From Flammeovirga pacifica (GTDB taxonomy: Bacteria; Bacteroidota; Bacteroidia; Cytophagales; Flammeovirgaceae): a stretch of 64,000 nt of DNA. The position numbers and the translations under genes are program-made. The notes under the pieces are model-generated. The model saw nothing but the letters and a program-made list of their open reading frames with translations. It ran no database searches and had not been told where the DNA came from. The stretch is taken from positions 62,001-126,000 of the forward strand of contig NZ_JRYR02000002.1 of NCBI RefSeq assembly GCF_000807855.2, in the 5' to 3' direction. Positions 35,201-44,251 of the stretch are shown one piece after another. Each line of letters opens with the position of its first letter. The first letter of the stretch is position 1.

Positions 35201-37621
35201 GCTATTCCTACGAACGAGTGGGTTACTTTAAAAACTACTTTGAAAGATATCAGAGATGATCTTAGAGTAAACTTACAAGTACAAACGGGCAATACAGGCA
35301 ATCATGCCACATTATACATTGATGATATTCGTATTGTTGATCCTAACGATCTTGATGGTGAAGAGACAGAAGGTTGTGCGCCAAATGCCAATGCTTTTTA
35401 CAATACTTGTATATATGGTTTTGAAGAGCAACAAACAGAGTTCACACTCACAAATAATTATTCATTTACAGATGAAAAATCATGGGGCGGAAACCATAGT
35501 GTGAAAGTTCAAATTGATGAAGTAATCACTACAGGAAATAAAAACTTATCACCGAAAGCAAGTATTCAATCGAGTCAAGTGATGACGGAAAACTACTACA
35601 TCACAATGAAAGTTTGGGTGGATCCTAATTGTACTCTTGACAATCTTGCTACAGTGTATAAATACAATACTAGCGGTGCTAAAAGTAATTTAATTAGTTT
35701 AGATGGCGTGCCAAAAGGAGAATGGGTCACTGTTTCACAATATCAAGAAGTACCTGATGGAGACGATGTTTCTTTAGATTGGATAGGACTCCGTTTTAAC
35801 CGATTTACGATTGGTACAGGTACACTTTATGTGGATGATCTAAATGTTGTTTTAGAAAGCGATTGGGTAGCAGAAGCAGAACATCAAGTTTCTTTCAAAA
35901 TTAAAGATGAAGATAACACTGCGATTCAGGATGCTGTAATCAGTATGAAGAACTTTAATGATCTTGTTTCTGATGTGATGGGTGAAGCGTCTGTAATGAT
36001 GACCAATGTATCTAATAAGTTCTACTCTGTAATGAAAGAAGGATACAATGTTGTGAATGCAACTTTCAATATGAATAACGATGATGTTAATATTGAAGTA
36101 ACGCTTAAAGAAAGAACATCTGACTTTATTGTGAAGTTAATAGATCCTGAAGGAAATGTGGTTCAAGGTGCTGTAGTTACCTTAAACGAGACTGATCAAC
36201 AAGTATCTGATGTGAAAGGACAAGTGATTTTCTCTGGTTTCTCTATCGGATCAGTAATTGATTATAGTATAACATTACAAGACTTCAAAACAGTATCAGG
36301 TCAGTATGTAACGACTAAGGATACCAAAATATTAGAAGTGCAATTAGAAAATATGATCTACGCACCTCTAGCAGATTTTGAAGTTACTAGAACAAGTGGA
36401 GCACTTCCATTAGTATTGAAATTTACAGATACTTCTGAAAATGATCCTAAGGAATGGGCATGGGATTTTGGTGATGACAACACATCTACAGAAAGAAATC
36501 CATTCCATACTTATAGCCAAGCAGGTAAATATACTGTTACTTTGGTAGTGAAAAATTCAGCTGGAGAAAGTTCTGAAACTAAAGAAGACTTTATCATTGC
36601 TGGTAACCCTGTCACTTCAGAGTTTACTGCTGATGTTACTTCTGGTACAGTACCTTTAACGGTTGTATTTACAGATCAATCCACAAATACTCCAACTGAG
36701 TGGTCATGGGACTTCGGTGATGAGAATACATCAACAGATCAGAACCCTACACACATTTATACTGAAGTAGGTACTTATACAGTGAAGCTGTTAGCATCAA
36801 ATAGTGATGGTGGAGAAGAAGTGATCAAAACGAATTTAATTACGGTAAATCAAATTGATGCACCAGTGGCTAAATTCACAGTAGATGCTGAAGAAATCAC
36901 CATTGGCGATGCAGTTCAGTTTACAGATCAATCAACAGGAACACCAACTTCTTGGTCTTGGACATTCGGAGACGGTACAACTTCAACAGATCAAAACCCA
37001 TCGCATACTTATGCTAGCGAAGGACAATTTACAGTAGCCTTAACTGTTGAAAATGCAGGAGGTCAGCATACGCTTTCAGTAGAGAATTATGTTACTGTTA
37101 AAGAAGAAGAAGTTGAAGCTCCAACTGCCAATTTTGAAGCCGACGAAACTTCTGGAAAAGGAGAATTGAAAGTGAAATTCACTGATTTATCAATTGGTGA
37201 TATTGTAGATTGGTTATGGAATTTTGGAGATGGAAACACTTCTGAAGAACAACATCCAGAACATACTTACACAGAAGAAGGTGATTATACTGTCAGCTTA
37301 AAAGTAAGTAATGAAGGTGGTGAAGATACTAAAACAATGGAAAACTACATCAGCATCGAAAACGATGAACCTACAAGTAGTGATCTTGAGAAATTGAATA
37401 TTAGAATCTTCCCTAATCCTGCTCAAGATTTTGTAAATATTGTTGGTCCAAACATCGAAAAGGTAACAATTTTCAATAGCCTTGGTCAACTAATAAAAAC
37501 AATTGATTACAAAGAAAATTCATTAAAAATAGACGTACATACTTTAAATAAAGGCGTTTACATCTTCAATTTACAAATGAAGAACGGTAAAGTGCTGACA
37601 AGTAAAGTACACGTAAACTAA
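32231..37621 (+). CDS. 1796-residue multimodular S1 sulfatase with T9SS tail
   Basis: This extracellular enzyme removes sulfate esters from a polysaccharide. A signal peptide (to residue 22) is followed by an S1 sulfatase domain (26-510) with the formylglycine motif CTPSR (Cys94) and metal ligands in IIHTDEH and SSDHGDM. Four FEGP-type beta-sandwich modules start near residues 534, 699, 888 and 1061. Two carboxypeptidase-regulatory-like domains span about 1215-1372. Four PKD domains start near 1378, 1462, 1543 and 1630, with WDFGD or WTFGDG cores. The T9SS type A sorting domain begins at about 1722 (IRIFPNPAQ). Single-domain S1 sulfatases are about 500 residues, so this is an exceptional binding-module fusion, probably surface-anchored. 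A sulfatase-maturing enzyme is needed and is not in the window. Confidence 0.93.
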   Translation: MMKRFRLFMGLIALLLSHFLYAQEKPNILIIHTDEHSFKTIGKYQELDKGSGNISNEDYYNPWGASENVPTPNLDRIGTEGAVSTKHYATSPTCTPSRASLMTGRYPFATGAARNDRPMNDNLLTFADAFKENGYSTSYVGKWHLEGKDDPATQVWGAGRNFGFDNIDWRIEKEHWTWYDEDGNPPYNWGDQGKPGDGWIYATEFYTNKAIELMEKDVENGDPFCLMISIPDPHTPNHSSPEYQDWCRNVSFQAPYTYEETYVTPEEDEAGVIKRPHWANDRNNNDVWHGSHRYAEFDEFYMQEYWGMLSAVDDNVGRMLDFLDSKGQLDNTIIVYSSDHGDMLFEMSRINKGLPYDGSAKLPFMIRYPKKINAGKVVTTPNSNVDVGQTLLSLAGLPTMDGIDGEDKSELFTRDEQLVTDEDTVLIVQDGNWWMCVATERYKLVLNNKEAPYLIDMVEDPLELDNQLEDKNGANYDEYYQIALKLEDNMKRQVVEKKELYGAGFKFLMWMTNGPEVPELPAVDESELPLDQTLFGFEGPAMVDGTAKRWTLNANYHEIVDTKANTGDHSLKFSYNTPLAGNASLHAPGGVVRLADGHYTFKAKVFVEPGSGLNRFRLNFKNPSKSLDPFDISGINTGEWVDVAFNFDMIPGTTSEGTFSIVIQPGDTDGGSFCEVYFDDIEIKERIPLTFQGLDPVLYGFEGPALIDGTERNWTLGNGAIYNRDHVHTGQRSLDMSDISSINATTTLAAHSPVKSLYMNEGDYQLNVRVKAVENNRINTFDIILKDNKPQSLFMTHQFDISTIKEEDGWVTLTKNFSFNRESDPGNGQMTIRVREVDLNAGGSEAMLFIDDIELVKLSEDNGGDEQEVAKDVPNVDGDINLINSHLHSFEGPTLLDLNGDGTKTRVDWISSQAFTIVPLNGAPHGKRVMRFHHETALSSNQSTYLEKLSAPLPRDRDLEFSMKVYKEEGSEINRIRLLNLSAAVNFDIDAIPTNEWVTLKTTLKDIRDDLRVNLQVQTGNTGNHATLYIDDIRIVDPNDLDGEETEGCAPNANAFYNTCIYGFEEQQTEFTLTNNYSFTDEKSWGGNHSVKVQIDEVITTGNKNLSPKASIQSSQVMTENYYITMKVWVDPNCTLDNLATVYKYNTSGAKSNLISLDGVPKGEWVTVSQYQEVPDGDDVSLDWIGLRFNRFTIGTGTLYVDDLNVVLESDWVAEAEHQVSFKIKDEDNTAIQDAVISMKNFNDLVSDVMGEASVMMTNVSNKFYSVMKEGYNVVNATFNMNNDDVNIEVTLKERTSDFIVKLIDPEGNVVQGAVVTLNETDQQVSDVKGQVIFSGFSIGSVIDYSITLQDFKTVSGQYVTTKDTKILEVQLENMIYAPLADFEVTRTSGALPLVLKFTDTSENDPKEWAWDFGDDNTSTERNPFHTYSQAGKYTVTLVVKNSAGESSETKEDFIIAGNPVTSEFTADVTSGTVPLTVVFTDQSTNTPTEWSWDFGDENTSTDQNPTHIYTEVGTYTVKLLASNSDGGEEVIKTNLITVNQIDAPVAKFTVDAEEITIGDAVQFTDQSTGTPTSWSWTFGDGTTSTDQNPSHTYASEGQFTVALTVENAGGQHTLSVENYVTVKEEEVEAPTANFEADETSGKGELKVKFTDLSIGDIVDWLWNFGDGNTSEEQHPEHTYTEEGDYTVSLKVSNEGGEDTKTMENYISIENDEPTSSDLEKLNIRIFPNPAQDFVNIVGPNIEKVTIFNSLGQLIKTIDYKENSLKIDVHTLNKGVYIFNLQMKNGKVLTSKVHVN

Positions 37622-37639
37622 ACTTAACAAATAAATTGG

Positions 37640-37672
37640 AGAGACTACTATTCATTTAGTAGTCTCTTTTTT
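37640..37672 (+). terminator. Rho-independent terminator
   Basis: AGAGACTACTA (37640-37650) pairs perfectly with TAGTAGTCTCT (37657-37667), followed by T6. It separates the large sulfatase from the GH42-like gene. Confidence 0.9.
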
Positions 37673-37703
37673 ATGAATAAATTATCTTGTGTGTAAATTA
37701 AAT

Positions 37704-39950
37704 ATGATGAAAAAACTACTTATTATTTTTGTGATGAGTCTTTGTACGATGATGACTCAAAACGTTGATGCTCAAGACTGGAAAAAAGAATATCAATTTC
37801 AGAAAAAGGAATTGATGAAAAAAATTAGCAAAGCAGATAAAAAAGGAATTGATACTTATAAAGAAAAATCGACTTTAAGAACGGCCGAAATATGTGTTCT
37901 TTTTGCCGATTGGGACAGTAAAAATGTAAAGGAAAACGAGAAGCTATTTAAAAAATTAAAAACCTATAAAGATTCTGCCAATGCAGTAGCAAAGGCATTA
38001 CCGGTTAGAGAAAAAGAGGAAGTGCTCACAATGCTACAGCAGGCAACAAACTCTTTAGAATTAGCCTTGAAAGGAGAAATTAGTAAACAAAAATCGGTAG
38101 ACGTTGATTGGACTGATTTAAGTCTAGATGGTAGCGATATTTTATATAAAGACCAACCTGTTTTCTTGGCAGATTATTCTTGGAAACCAAAATCTGATAT
38201 GACCTGGGAGTACCATGGTAAATTGGATGGATTTTTTATGACAACAGCCTATTTAACGTCTAAGAATGGAGATTTTAAGCCTAAATTTAAAGAGGAATTA
38301 TTCAACAAGAAGGAATCGACTGCTGGTTTTGTTTTCTTAAATCATTTAAACCCTCCTAAGTTTTTTACAGATGAAGTGCCAGATGCTAGCATAGGTAAAA
38401 GAAGATATTTTGATTACGACATAGACCATCCTGCAACTAAAGAACTATTATCTCTTTTATTAAAAAATACAGTTCCTCATACAAAAGACAAAAAATACAG
38501 TCAGTTGGGGTATATGTTAGTGAACGAACCACATTGGCATACAAAGAAAGGAGAGTGGGACGCTGGAGATGTATCAAAATATACGATTGAAAAATTCAAA
38601 AACTACTTAAAAGAAAAACATCAAAGTATTGCTCAATTAAATGAAATCTGGAAAACAGATTATCAGAATTTTGATCAAGTAGATTTACAAATACCTATTG
38701 ATCCTGAGTGGGAGGGGAAACCTCAATGGTACGATTGGTGTCGTTTTAATCAACTAAGAGGAAACGATTGGTTTGATTTTCTGGACGAGGAAATCAAGAA
38801 GTACGATACCAATGCAAAAACTCATGTAAAAGTGATGCCTCACTTATTTACAAATAATGGTAGAACGCATGGTATCGATCTAGAATATATCACACAAACC
38901 TCTGATATTATTGGTAATGATGCAGGGTCTACTTACAGTGATATGTGGAGAATGAAAGATCCTTCATGGCAAAAACACTATGCTTTTGATTGGAGGCAAT
39001 TATGTATGAGTTATGATTTTATGAAATCAGTATCTCCTGATAAAATTATGTTCAATACAGAGTGTCATTTTATCTCTACAATTCGCTTTAGAGATTTATA
39101 CATGCAACCCGATTATGCTAGGGCAACGTATTGGTTAGCAACTACTCTAGGTATGAATGCTGTACAAACATGGTTTTGGCCAAGAGATAAAGACGGATCC
39201 CTTAGAAAAAAATCAAAAGGGTATGCTGCCTCTTTAACTCAAATGCCTTTAGTGTTAAATGAAATCACTTTAACTTATGCAGATCTAAATGCCAATGGTT
39301 CTTCTATAAGTGAACTTCAGAAATTGAGAAAACCCATCCGTATATTCCAATCTGAAACATCTGCTATCATCAATGAAAAGTACATGGATGAGGTGTATGC
39401 TGCTTACGAAAATGTACTTTTTGAAGGTTGGGCAATTGGTTTTGCCACAGAAGGTATTCTAACACATCAAAATCAAAAAGATTGGGACGTATTGGTAATC
39501 AAAAATACCCCTTATGTAACGGCATCAGAAAGAGATGCATTACAAAAGTATTTGGATAATGGAGGTCAAATTATCATGGATAAATCAAGTATTCGATGGA
39601 ATGAATACAAGCAGCCAATTACACCATTATCAAGCAAAAATATCACTTACCTAGAGAAGGATGAAGCGGTGAGAAATAAAGCATTAGAGTTGGTAAAAGA
39701 GCAACATCCATTTGAGTTAAAAGAGACTTTAGGAGAGAAGAATACTTGCCTTTGGAGATACCATAAAGTAGAAAATGGTAAAGTGTTAATGTCAATTGTG
39801 AATATAGGAAATAAAGAAAAAGGCGTTCACTTTAATGACCAAAATGTTTCTCAGGTCACTAATGTAATTGACGGTACATCTTCATTATTATCATTTAAGA
39901 TAGCACCATTAGAGGTGAAATACATTGAAATAGAGTGTGTTAATAAGTAG
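37704..39950 (+). CDS. GH42-like glycoside hydrolase (clan GH-A)
   Basis: This 748-residue exported protein has a signal peptide (to about residue 25, QNVDAQ) and then a charged helical stretch of about 90 residues. The catalytic (beta/alpha)8 barrel covers about 140-520. Acid/base Glu275 lies in LVNEPHWH and nucleophile Glu453 in FNTECHF, the spacing of clan GH-A retaining enzymes. The following region (about 545-690) resembles the trimerisation, glutamine-amidotransferase-like domain of GH42 (DVLVIKNTPYVTASERDALQKYLDNGGQIIM), and a small beta domain ends the protein. It is probably a beta-galactosidase-type exo-enzyme acting on galactan oligosaccharides, but the N-terminal helical extension and divergence leave family assignment open. 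The start at ATG 37704 precedes a run of lysines. Confidence 0.8.
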   Translation: MMKKLLIIFVMSLCTMMTQNVDAQDWKKEYQFQKKELMKKISKADKKGIDTYKEKSTLRTAEICVLFADWDSKNVKENEKLFKKLKTYKDSANAVAKALPVREKEEVLTMLQQATNSLELALKGEISKQKSVDVDWTDLSLDGSDILYKDQPVFLADYSWKPKSDMTWEYHGKLDGFFMTTAYLTSKNGDFKPKFKEELFNKKESTAGFVFLNHLNPPKFFTDEVPDASIGKRRYFDYDIDHPATKELLSLLLKNTVPHTKDKKYSQLGYMLVNEPHWHTKKGEWDAGDVSKYTIEKFKNYLKEKHQSIAQLNEIWKTDYQNFDQVDLQIPIDPEWEGKPQWYDWCRFNQLRGNDWFDFLDEEIKKYDTNAKTHVKVMPHLFTNNGRTHGIDLEYITQTSDIIGNDAGSTYSDMWRMKDPSWQKHYAFDWRQLCMSYDFMKSVSPDKIMFNTECHFISTIRFRDLYMQPDYARATYWLATTLGMNAVQTWFWPRDKDGSLRKKSKGYAASLTQMPLVLNEITLTYADLNANGSSISELQKLRKPIRIFQSETSAIINEKYMDEVYAAYENVLFEGWAIGFATEGILTHQNQKDWDVLVIKNTPYVTASERDALQKYLDNGGQIIMDKSSIRWNEYKQPITPLSSKNITYLEKDEAVRNKALELVKEQHPFELKETLGEKNTCLWRYHKVENGKVLMSIVNIGNKEKGVHFNDQNVSQVTNVIDGTSSLLSFKIAPLEVKYIEIECVNK

Positions 39951-40108
39951 TATGATAAATTGTAATTATGCGTATTTACTATTAACAACATGCAACAAAT
40001 ACAATTTTAGATACATTTCTTGTTCTGAGAACAACATCAACTTTTTTCTTTAGGCGTACATTTACATTATCAGCAATTGGATGAACAAACTGTTTAAATG
40101 TGAATGAA

Positions 40109-42682
40109 ATGATGAAGAAAATTACATACATACCTTTCGTGTTTTTTATGTGTATAGGTTTGGTAGGTTGGTCTCAGAACAAGAACCTTAAAAGCTTTAA
40201 CGACGATTGGTATTTTACCTTATCGGATGCACCCGAATATGCATTAACCACTTATTCTCCTACAGATTGGAGAAAGTTAGACCTTCCTCATGATTGGTCT
40301 ATTGAATTAGATTTTTCTGAAGATTTAGAAGGTTGTACTGCTTTCTCTCCTGGGGGAATAGGTTGGTATTCTAAGATCTTTAATACAACAATAGAAGATA
40401 ATCAAAAGTGTTATATCATCTTTGATGGGGTGTACAATAACGCTGACTTTTGGATTAACGGAATGAAAATAGGGAATCACCCTTATGGTTATGCTCCTAT
40501 TTATTACGACTTAACACATGTCCTATCACCAAAAGGACAAGAAAATAGATTTTCGGTAAGAGTAGACCACAGTCGCTACGCGGATTCTAGATGGTATACT
40601 GGTTCGGGTATTTACAGAAATGTAGAAATTTTAATAGTTGATAAATTACATATTCCAGTATGGGGTGTTTTTGTAACAACTCCAAAAGTGGAAAAAGAGC
40701 ATGCTTTAGTAGACCTTCAAATTGATATCAAAAATGATTACGAAGGAACACAAAAAGCTGAAATCATTACAGAAATTCTAAACGCTGAAGGTAAAGTAGT
40801 AAGTACTTCTACTTCTGATATTACCCTTTCAGCTAAAACTAAAGAAGTAATTCACCAAGAAATTGAGGTGAAAAATCCTGCCCTTTGGGATGTGGATGCT
40901 CCCCATTTATACAAAGCAAAAACCATTGTCAAAAGAGGAGAAGAAGTCTTAGAAGAAAGAGTGACTACATTTGGTATTCGTACCACAGTATTTGATAAAG
41001 ACAAAGGATTTTACCTGAACGGAAAAAACATCAAAATAAAGGGTGTTTGTTTACATCATGATGCCGGATTAGTAGGAACAGCAGTACCTAAAGATGTATG
41101 GAGAAGAAGACTTCAAAAATTAAAAGATGGAGGATGTAATGCCATTAGATCTGCCCACAACCCAGCATCAGACGAGTTCTTAGATTTATGCGATGAAATG
41201 GGATTCTTAGTACAAAACGAATTCTATGACGAATGGGATCTTCCAAAAGATAAGCGTTTTAATATGCATGATAAGGATGTAGATTACATCACAAGAGGGC
41301 ATTCAGAACACTTTCAAGTATGGGCAGAAACTGATTTAAAAAATACTATGAGAGCGGGGAGAAATCACCCAAGTATTTTTCAGTGGTCTATTGGTAATGA
41401 AATAGAGTGGACTTACCCAGGTAACAGAGGAGCAACAGGTATCTTTAAAGAAACAAACAAAGACGATAAGATGGACTGGACGTTGTGGAGAACTGAAATT
41501 CCTCCTCATACTCCAGAAGAAGTAAGAGAATTCTGGAAAAACTTTCCTGAGCAAACATTTACGATTGGTGAAACAGCCAAAATACTTGCAGACTGGACTA
41601 GAGAAATGGATACTACTCGATATGTAACTGCCAACTGTATTTTGCCTACATCAAGTTTTGAAACAGGTTATACTGATGTTTTAGATGTGGTAGGTTTTAG
41701 CTATAAGCCTCATAAATACAATTACTTTAAAAATACGTATCCTGATAAAATTATGATGGGTACAGAAAATGTGCCTCGTTATTACGAATGGAAAGCAGTA
41801 ATGGAGAACGATTTTATTGCTGGTTTATTCCTTTGGACGGGTGTTGATTATATGGGAGAAAGACGTCAACATCAATGGCCTCTAAAAGTAACGAATGAAG
41901 GGCCATTGGATTTGGCAGGGTTTGAAAGAGGTTCATATCATATGTTTAAAGCACTATGGAGAGACGATATACCTGTTATTTCAATGTATTCTCAATCGGC
42001 AAAAAAATCGATTTATAAAGTGCTTAAGGATGGAAGCATCGTAGAAAAGAAGAAGGATTATTGGAAGTTGGCTCCTAGAGTATGGCAAAATGTAAATCCT
42101 CATTGGAATTATCAAAAGGATGAAAAAACCATTGTTGAGGTGTATTCTAACTGCGAAGAGGTTGAATTATTCCAAAATGGTAAATCATTAGGTAAACAAT
42201 ATTTAAAAGATCAAATTGATTATACTTACAAGTGGGCAGTTGATTATAAAAAAGGTAAAATTGTAGCTAAAGGTAAAAAAGGGAAACAAAAAGCAACAAC
42301 TCAGCTAGAAACAGCAGGAGAAGTTGCCGGTATTAAGATCACAGCAGATCGCGAAAGCATGTTGGCAAACAATACTGATGTTACCCATTTTGTTGCTCAG
42401 TTAGTGGATAAAAATGGAAAGCCTGTAAAGTTTGAAGAGAACGAAATGATTTTTGAAGTTGAAGGAAATCATCGTTTCTTGGGAACGGATTGTGGAGATT
42501 CAAGAAAAATTGAAAATTTCAAAAATAATCAAGTAGCTACCTCATTTGGACAATGTTTAATGGCAGCTCAGGCAACAAAAGTACCAACAGAATTAAAAGT
42601 GTCTGCTCGTTCAGTAGATGGGAAGTTGGTTTCTAATGTGGTTACAATCAAAATAAATAAAAACGATATTATCATAGAATAA
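40109..42682 (+). CDS. GH2 beta-galactosidase-like enzyme
   Basis: This 857-residue exported hydrolase has a signal peptide (to about residue 20, VGWSQ) and then the GH2 sugar-binding domain (30-200; DLPHDWSIE, GWYSKIF, DGVYNNADFWINGMKIG), the Ig-like domain (200-300) and a TIM barrel (300-600). Acid/base Glu431 lies in SIGNEIEW and nucleophile Glu553 in MGTENVP. C-terminal Ig-like and DUF4982-type domains follow, with EVELFQNGKSLG. It is likely periplasmic and removes galactose or a modified residue from the non-reducing end of imported oligosaccharides. It has its own 158-base leader, and the next GH16 gene begins three bases after its stop, so the two are translated from one transcript. 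Confidence 0.92.
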   Translation: MMKKITYIPFVFFMCIGLVGWSQNKNLKSFNDDWYFTLSDAPEYALTTYSPTDWRKLDLPHDWSIELDFSEDLEGCTAFSPGGIGWYSKIFNTTIEDNQKCYIIFDGVYNNADFWINGMKIGNHPYGYAPIYYDLTHVLSPKGQENRFSVRVDHSRYADSRWYTGSGIYRNVEILIVDKLHIPVWGVFVTTPKVEKEHALVDLQIDIKNDYEGTQKAEIITEILNAEGKVVSTSTSDITLSAKTKEVIHQEIEVKNPALWDVDAPHLYKAKTIVKRGEEVLEERVTTFGIRTTVFDKDKGFYLNGKNIKIKGVCLHHDAGLVGTAVPKDVWRRRLQKLKDGGCNAIRSAHNPASDEFLDLCDEMGFLVQNEFYDEWDLPKDKRFNMHDKDVDYITRGHSEHFQVWAETDLKNTMRAGRNHPSIFQWSIGNEIEWTYPGNRGATGIFKETNKDDKMDWTLWRTEIPPHTPEEVREFWKNFPEQTFTIGETAKILADWTREMDTTRYVTANCILPTSSFETGYTDVLDVVGFSYKPHKYNYFKNTYPDKIMMGTENVPRYYEWKAVMENDFIAGLFLWTGVDYMGERRQHQWPLKVTNEGPLDLAGFERGSYHMFKALWRDDIPVISMYSQSAKKSIYKVLKDGSIVEKKKDYWKLAPRVWQNVNPHWNYQKDEKTIVEVYSNCEEVELFQNGKSLGKQYLKDQIDYTYKWAVDYKKGKIVAKGKKGKQKATTQLETAGEVAGIKITADRESMLANNTDVTHFVAQLVDKNGKPVKFEENEMIFEVEGNHRFLGTDCGDSRKIENFKNNQVATSFGQCLMAAQATKVPTELKVSARSVDGKLVSNVVTIKINKNDIIIE

Positions 42683-42685
42683 GAG

Positions 42686-44095
42686 ATGAAAATAAATATT
42701 AAATACTGTATTACCGCTGTTTTATTATCGGTTGGAATACAATTAAATGCACAAAACAATCCTGTTTCTGATCCTGAAAATAAAGATAAGTGGCAGTTTA
42801 ACGAACAATTAAGTGATGAGTTCGACGGTACTTCTTTAGATAAATCTAAATGGTGGATCTTAGGTGAGAATGGAGATTATAGAGCAAAATGGAAAGGACG
42901 TGCTCCAGGACAATTTGTTTCAGAAAATGTACATGTGAGAGATGGTCACTTAGTACTTCAAAGTAAGTGGGATCCTTCTTTTGATTTTATTGAAGAGAAA
43001 AACAATAATGTCTACTACGGCGGTACAAAAGAGAAATTCGATAAAAGTTATCCAATTACACAAGCGTGTATTATGAGTGAAACGTTTTTTCAGTATGGCT
43101 ATATGGAAATCAGATGTAAAATTGCTGATGCTCCAGTGACTTCAGCATTCTGGACGACAGGCTATAAATCTGAAATCGATATGATCGAAAATTTCGGAAA
43201 GCTTCCGATAGGTAATCCTGAGAAAAAGAGTAAAGATCTTGAGAAAAAATACAGAACGAATGTAATTAATTGGGAAAGACACAATGAACCTAATTTCAAA
43301 AACCATAAGGTAGAAGATGTCATGGAGAATAGATTGGCAGAAGAATACCATGTATATGGTTTTGAGTGGGATAAAGATTACATGAAGACATTTTTTGATG
43401 GTGAATTGGTAAGAGTGATCCAAAGAGAAGATCTGGAAAAGAAAAACCAATGGATACATCAGTTTCCTCAAGAGTTATGGATTAATTCAGAAGTATTTTC
43501 TTGGTACGGTACTCCAACAAAAGAAGACTTGGCTCAACCCGCAGAATTTTTAGTAGATTATGTGCGTATCTGGCAAAAAGAGATTACGAATCCTCATTTT
43601 GATGCCCTAGGTTTTGAAGGTCCTTTTTATTTCCAAGGAAGAAGTGTGAATTGGTGGTGTAAAGGCAAAGAACCTTGGAGATTATCAGACGATAAGGCTT
43701 CTAACGGTGAGTTTGCTTTACGATTTAAAATGGATAAAAAAATCAAAGGTAAATCATCAATTTTCTCTCCATACGGATCAATAGATTTGCCTAAAGGCGA
43801 TAATGAATTGGTTTTCAAAGTGTGGATAGACAAGAAAACGAATGTAGACAAAATCAATATAGTTTTACAAAAACCTTTCAAAAAACTTACTGTTGATTTA
43901 AGTAATGTGAAAAAAGGAAAATGGGTAGAACTCTCAGTACCTTTCAAAAGAAAAGGAAACTCTGACTTAGCTTTAAAAGGAGGAGATAGGTTACAAATCA
44001 CTATCGCACCTGAAGATATTAAAGGAGACCAAGCGTTGTTTTATATTGATGAAATCACTTTCAAAAATAATAACAATACAAAAGACACTAGATAA
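42686..44095 (+). CDS. GH16 endo-glycanase with C-terminal FEGP module
   Basis: This 469-residue exported enzyme has a signal peptide (to about residue 22, QLNAQ). The GH16 domain covers about 30-300. Catalytic residues in SEIDMIENFG are Glu163, Asp165 and Glu168. KGRAPGQF, ITQACIMSETFFQYGYMEIRCKIADAPVTSAFWTT and YHVYGFEWD are typical of its locus paralogues. Residues 309-465 are an FEGP-type sandwich module (FEGPFYFQGRSVNWW to FYIDEITF). It lacks the T9SS tail seen in its close homologue at 45984, so it may remain periplasmic or use another anchor. The start lies three bases after the GH2 stop. A beta-agarase, porphyranase or carrageenase-like activity is likely; the subfamily cannot be fixed by eye. 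Confidence 0.9.
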   Translation: MKINIKYCITAVLLSVGIQLNAQNNPVSDPENKDKWQFNEQLSDEFDGTSLDKSKWWILGENGDYRAKWKGRAPGQFVSENVHVRDGHLVLQSKWDPSFDFIEEKNNNVYYGGTKEKFDKSYPITQACIMSETFFQYGYMEIRCKIADAPVTSAFWTTGYKSEIDMIENFGKLPIGNPEKKSKDLEKKYRTNVINWERHNEPNFKNHKVEDVMENRLAEEYHVYGFEWDKDYMKTFFDGELVRVIQREDLEKKNQWIHQFPQELWINSEVFSWYGTPTKEDLAQPAEFLVDYVRIWQKEITNPHFDALGFEGPFYFQGRSVNWWCKGKEPWRLSDDKASNGEFALRFKMDKKIKGKSSIFSPYGSIDLPKGDNELVFKVWIDKKTNVDKINIVLQKPFKKLTVDLSNVKKGKWVELSVPFKRKGNSDLALKGGDRLQITIAPEDIKGDQALFYIDEITFKNNNNTKDTR

Positions 44096-44173
44096 AGTTA
44101 ATCCTAAAAGAAAAACCTAATAATGCCTTCTTAACCTATCTGTAATGATTATTTAACTGATAATACCATGTAT

Positions 44174-44183
44174 TTTACGTAAA
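44174..44183. promoter_or_regulatory. Palindrome upstream of second sulfatase
   Basis: TTTACGTAAA is a perfect 10-bp palindrome 69 bases before the sulfatase start, in the 156-base gap after the GH16 gene. It resembles the palindrome at 31996-32008. Confidence 0.4.
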
Positions 44184-44251
44184 GTAACATGAACATTACA
44201 GGTAGGTTTTAGATTGCAACATCATATTTTTAACTAAAATAATGAATTGAA

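Noticed and set aside
36360-37380. CRISPR-like tandem repeats
   Set aside because: The periodicity comes from four protein-coding PKD domains about 80-85 codons apart, not identical DNA repeats.
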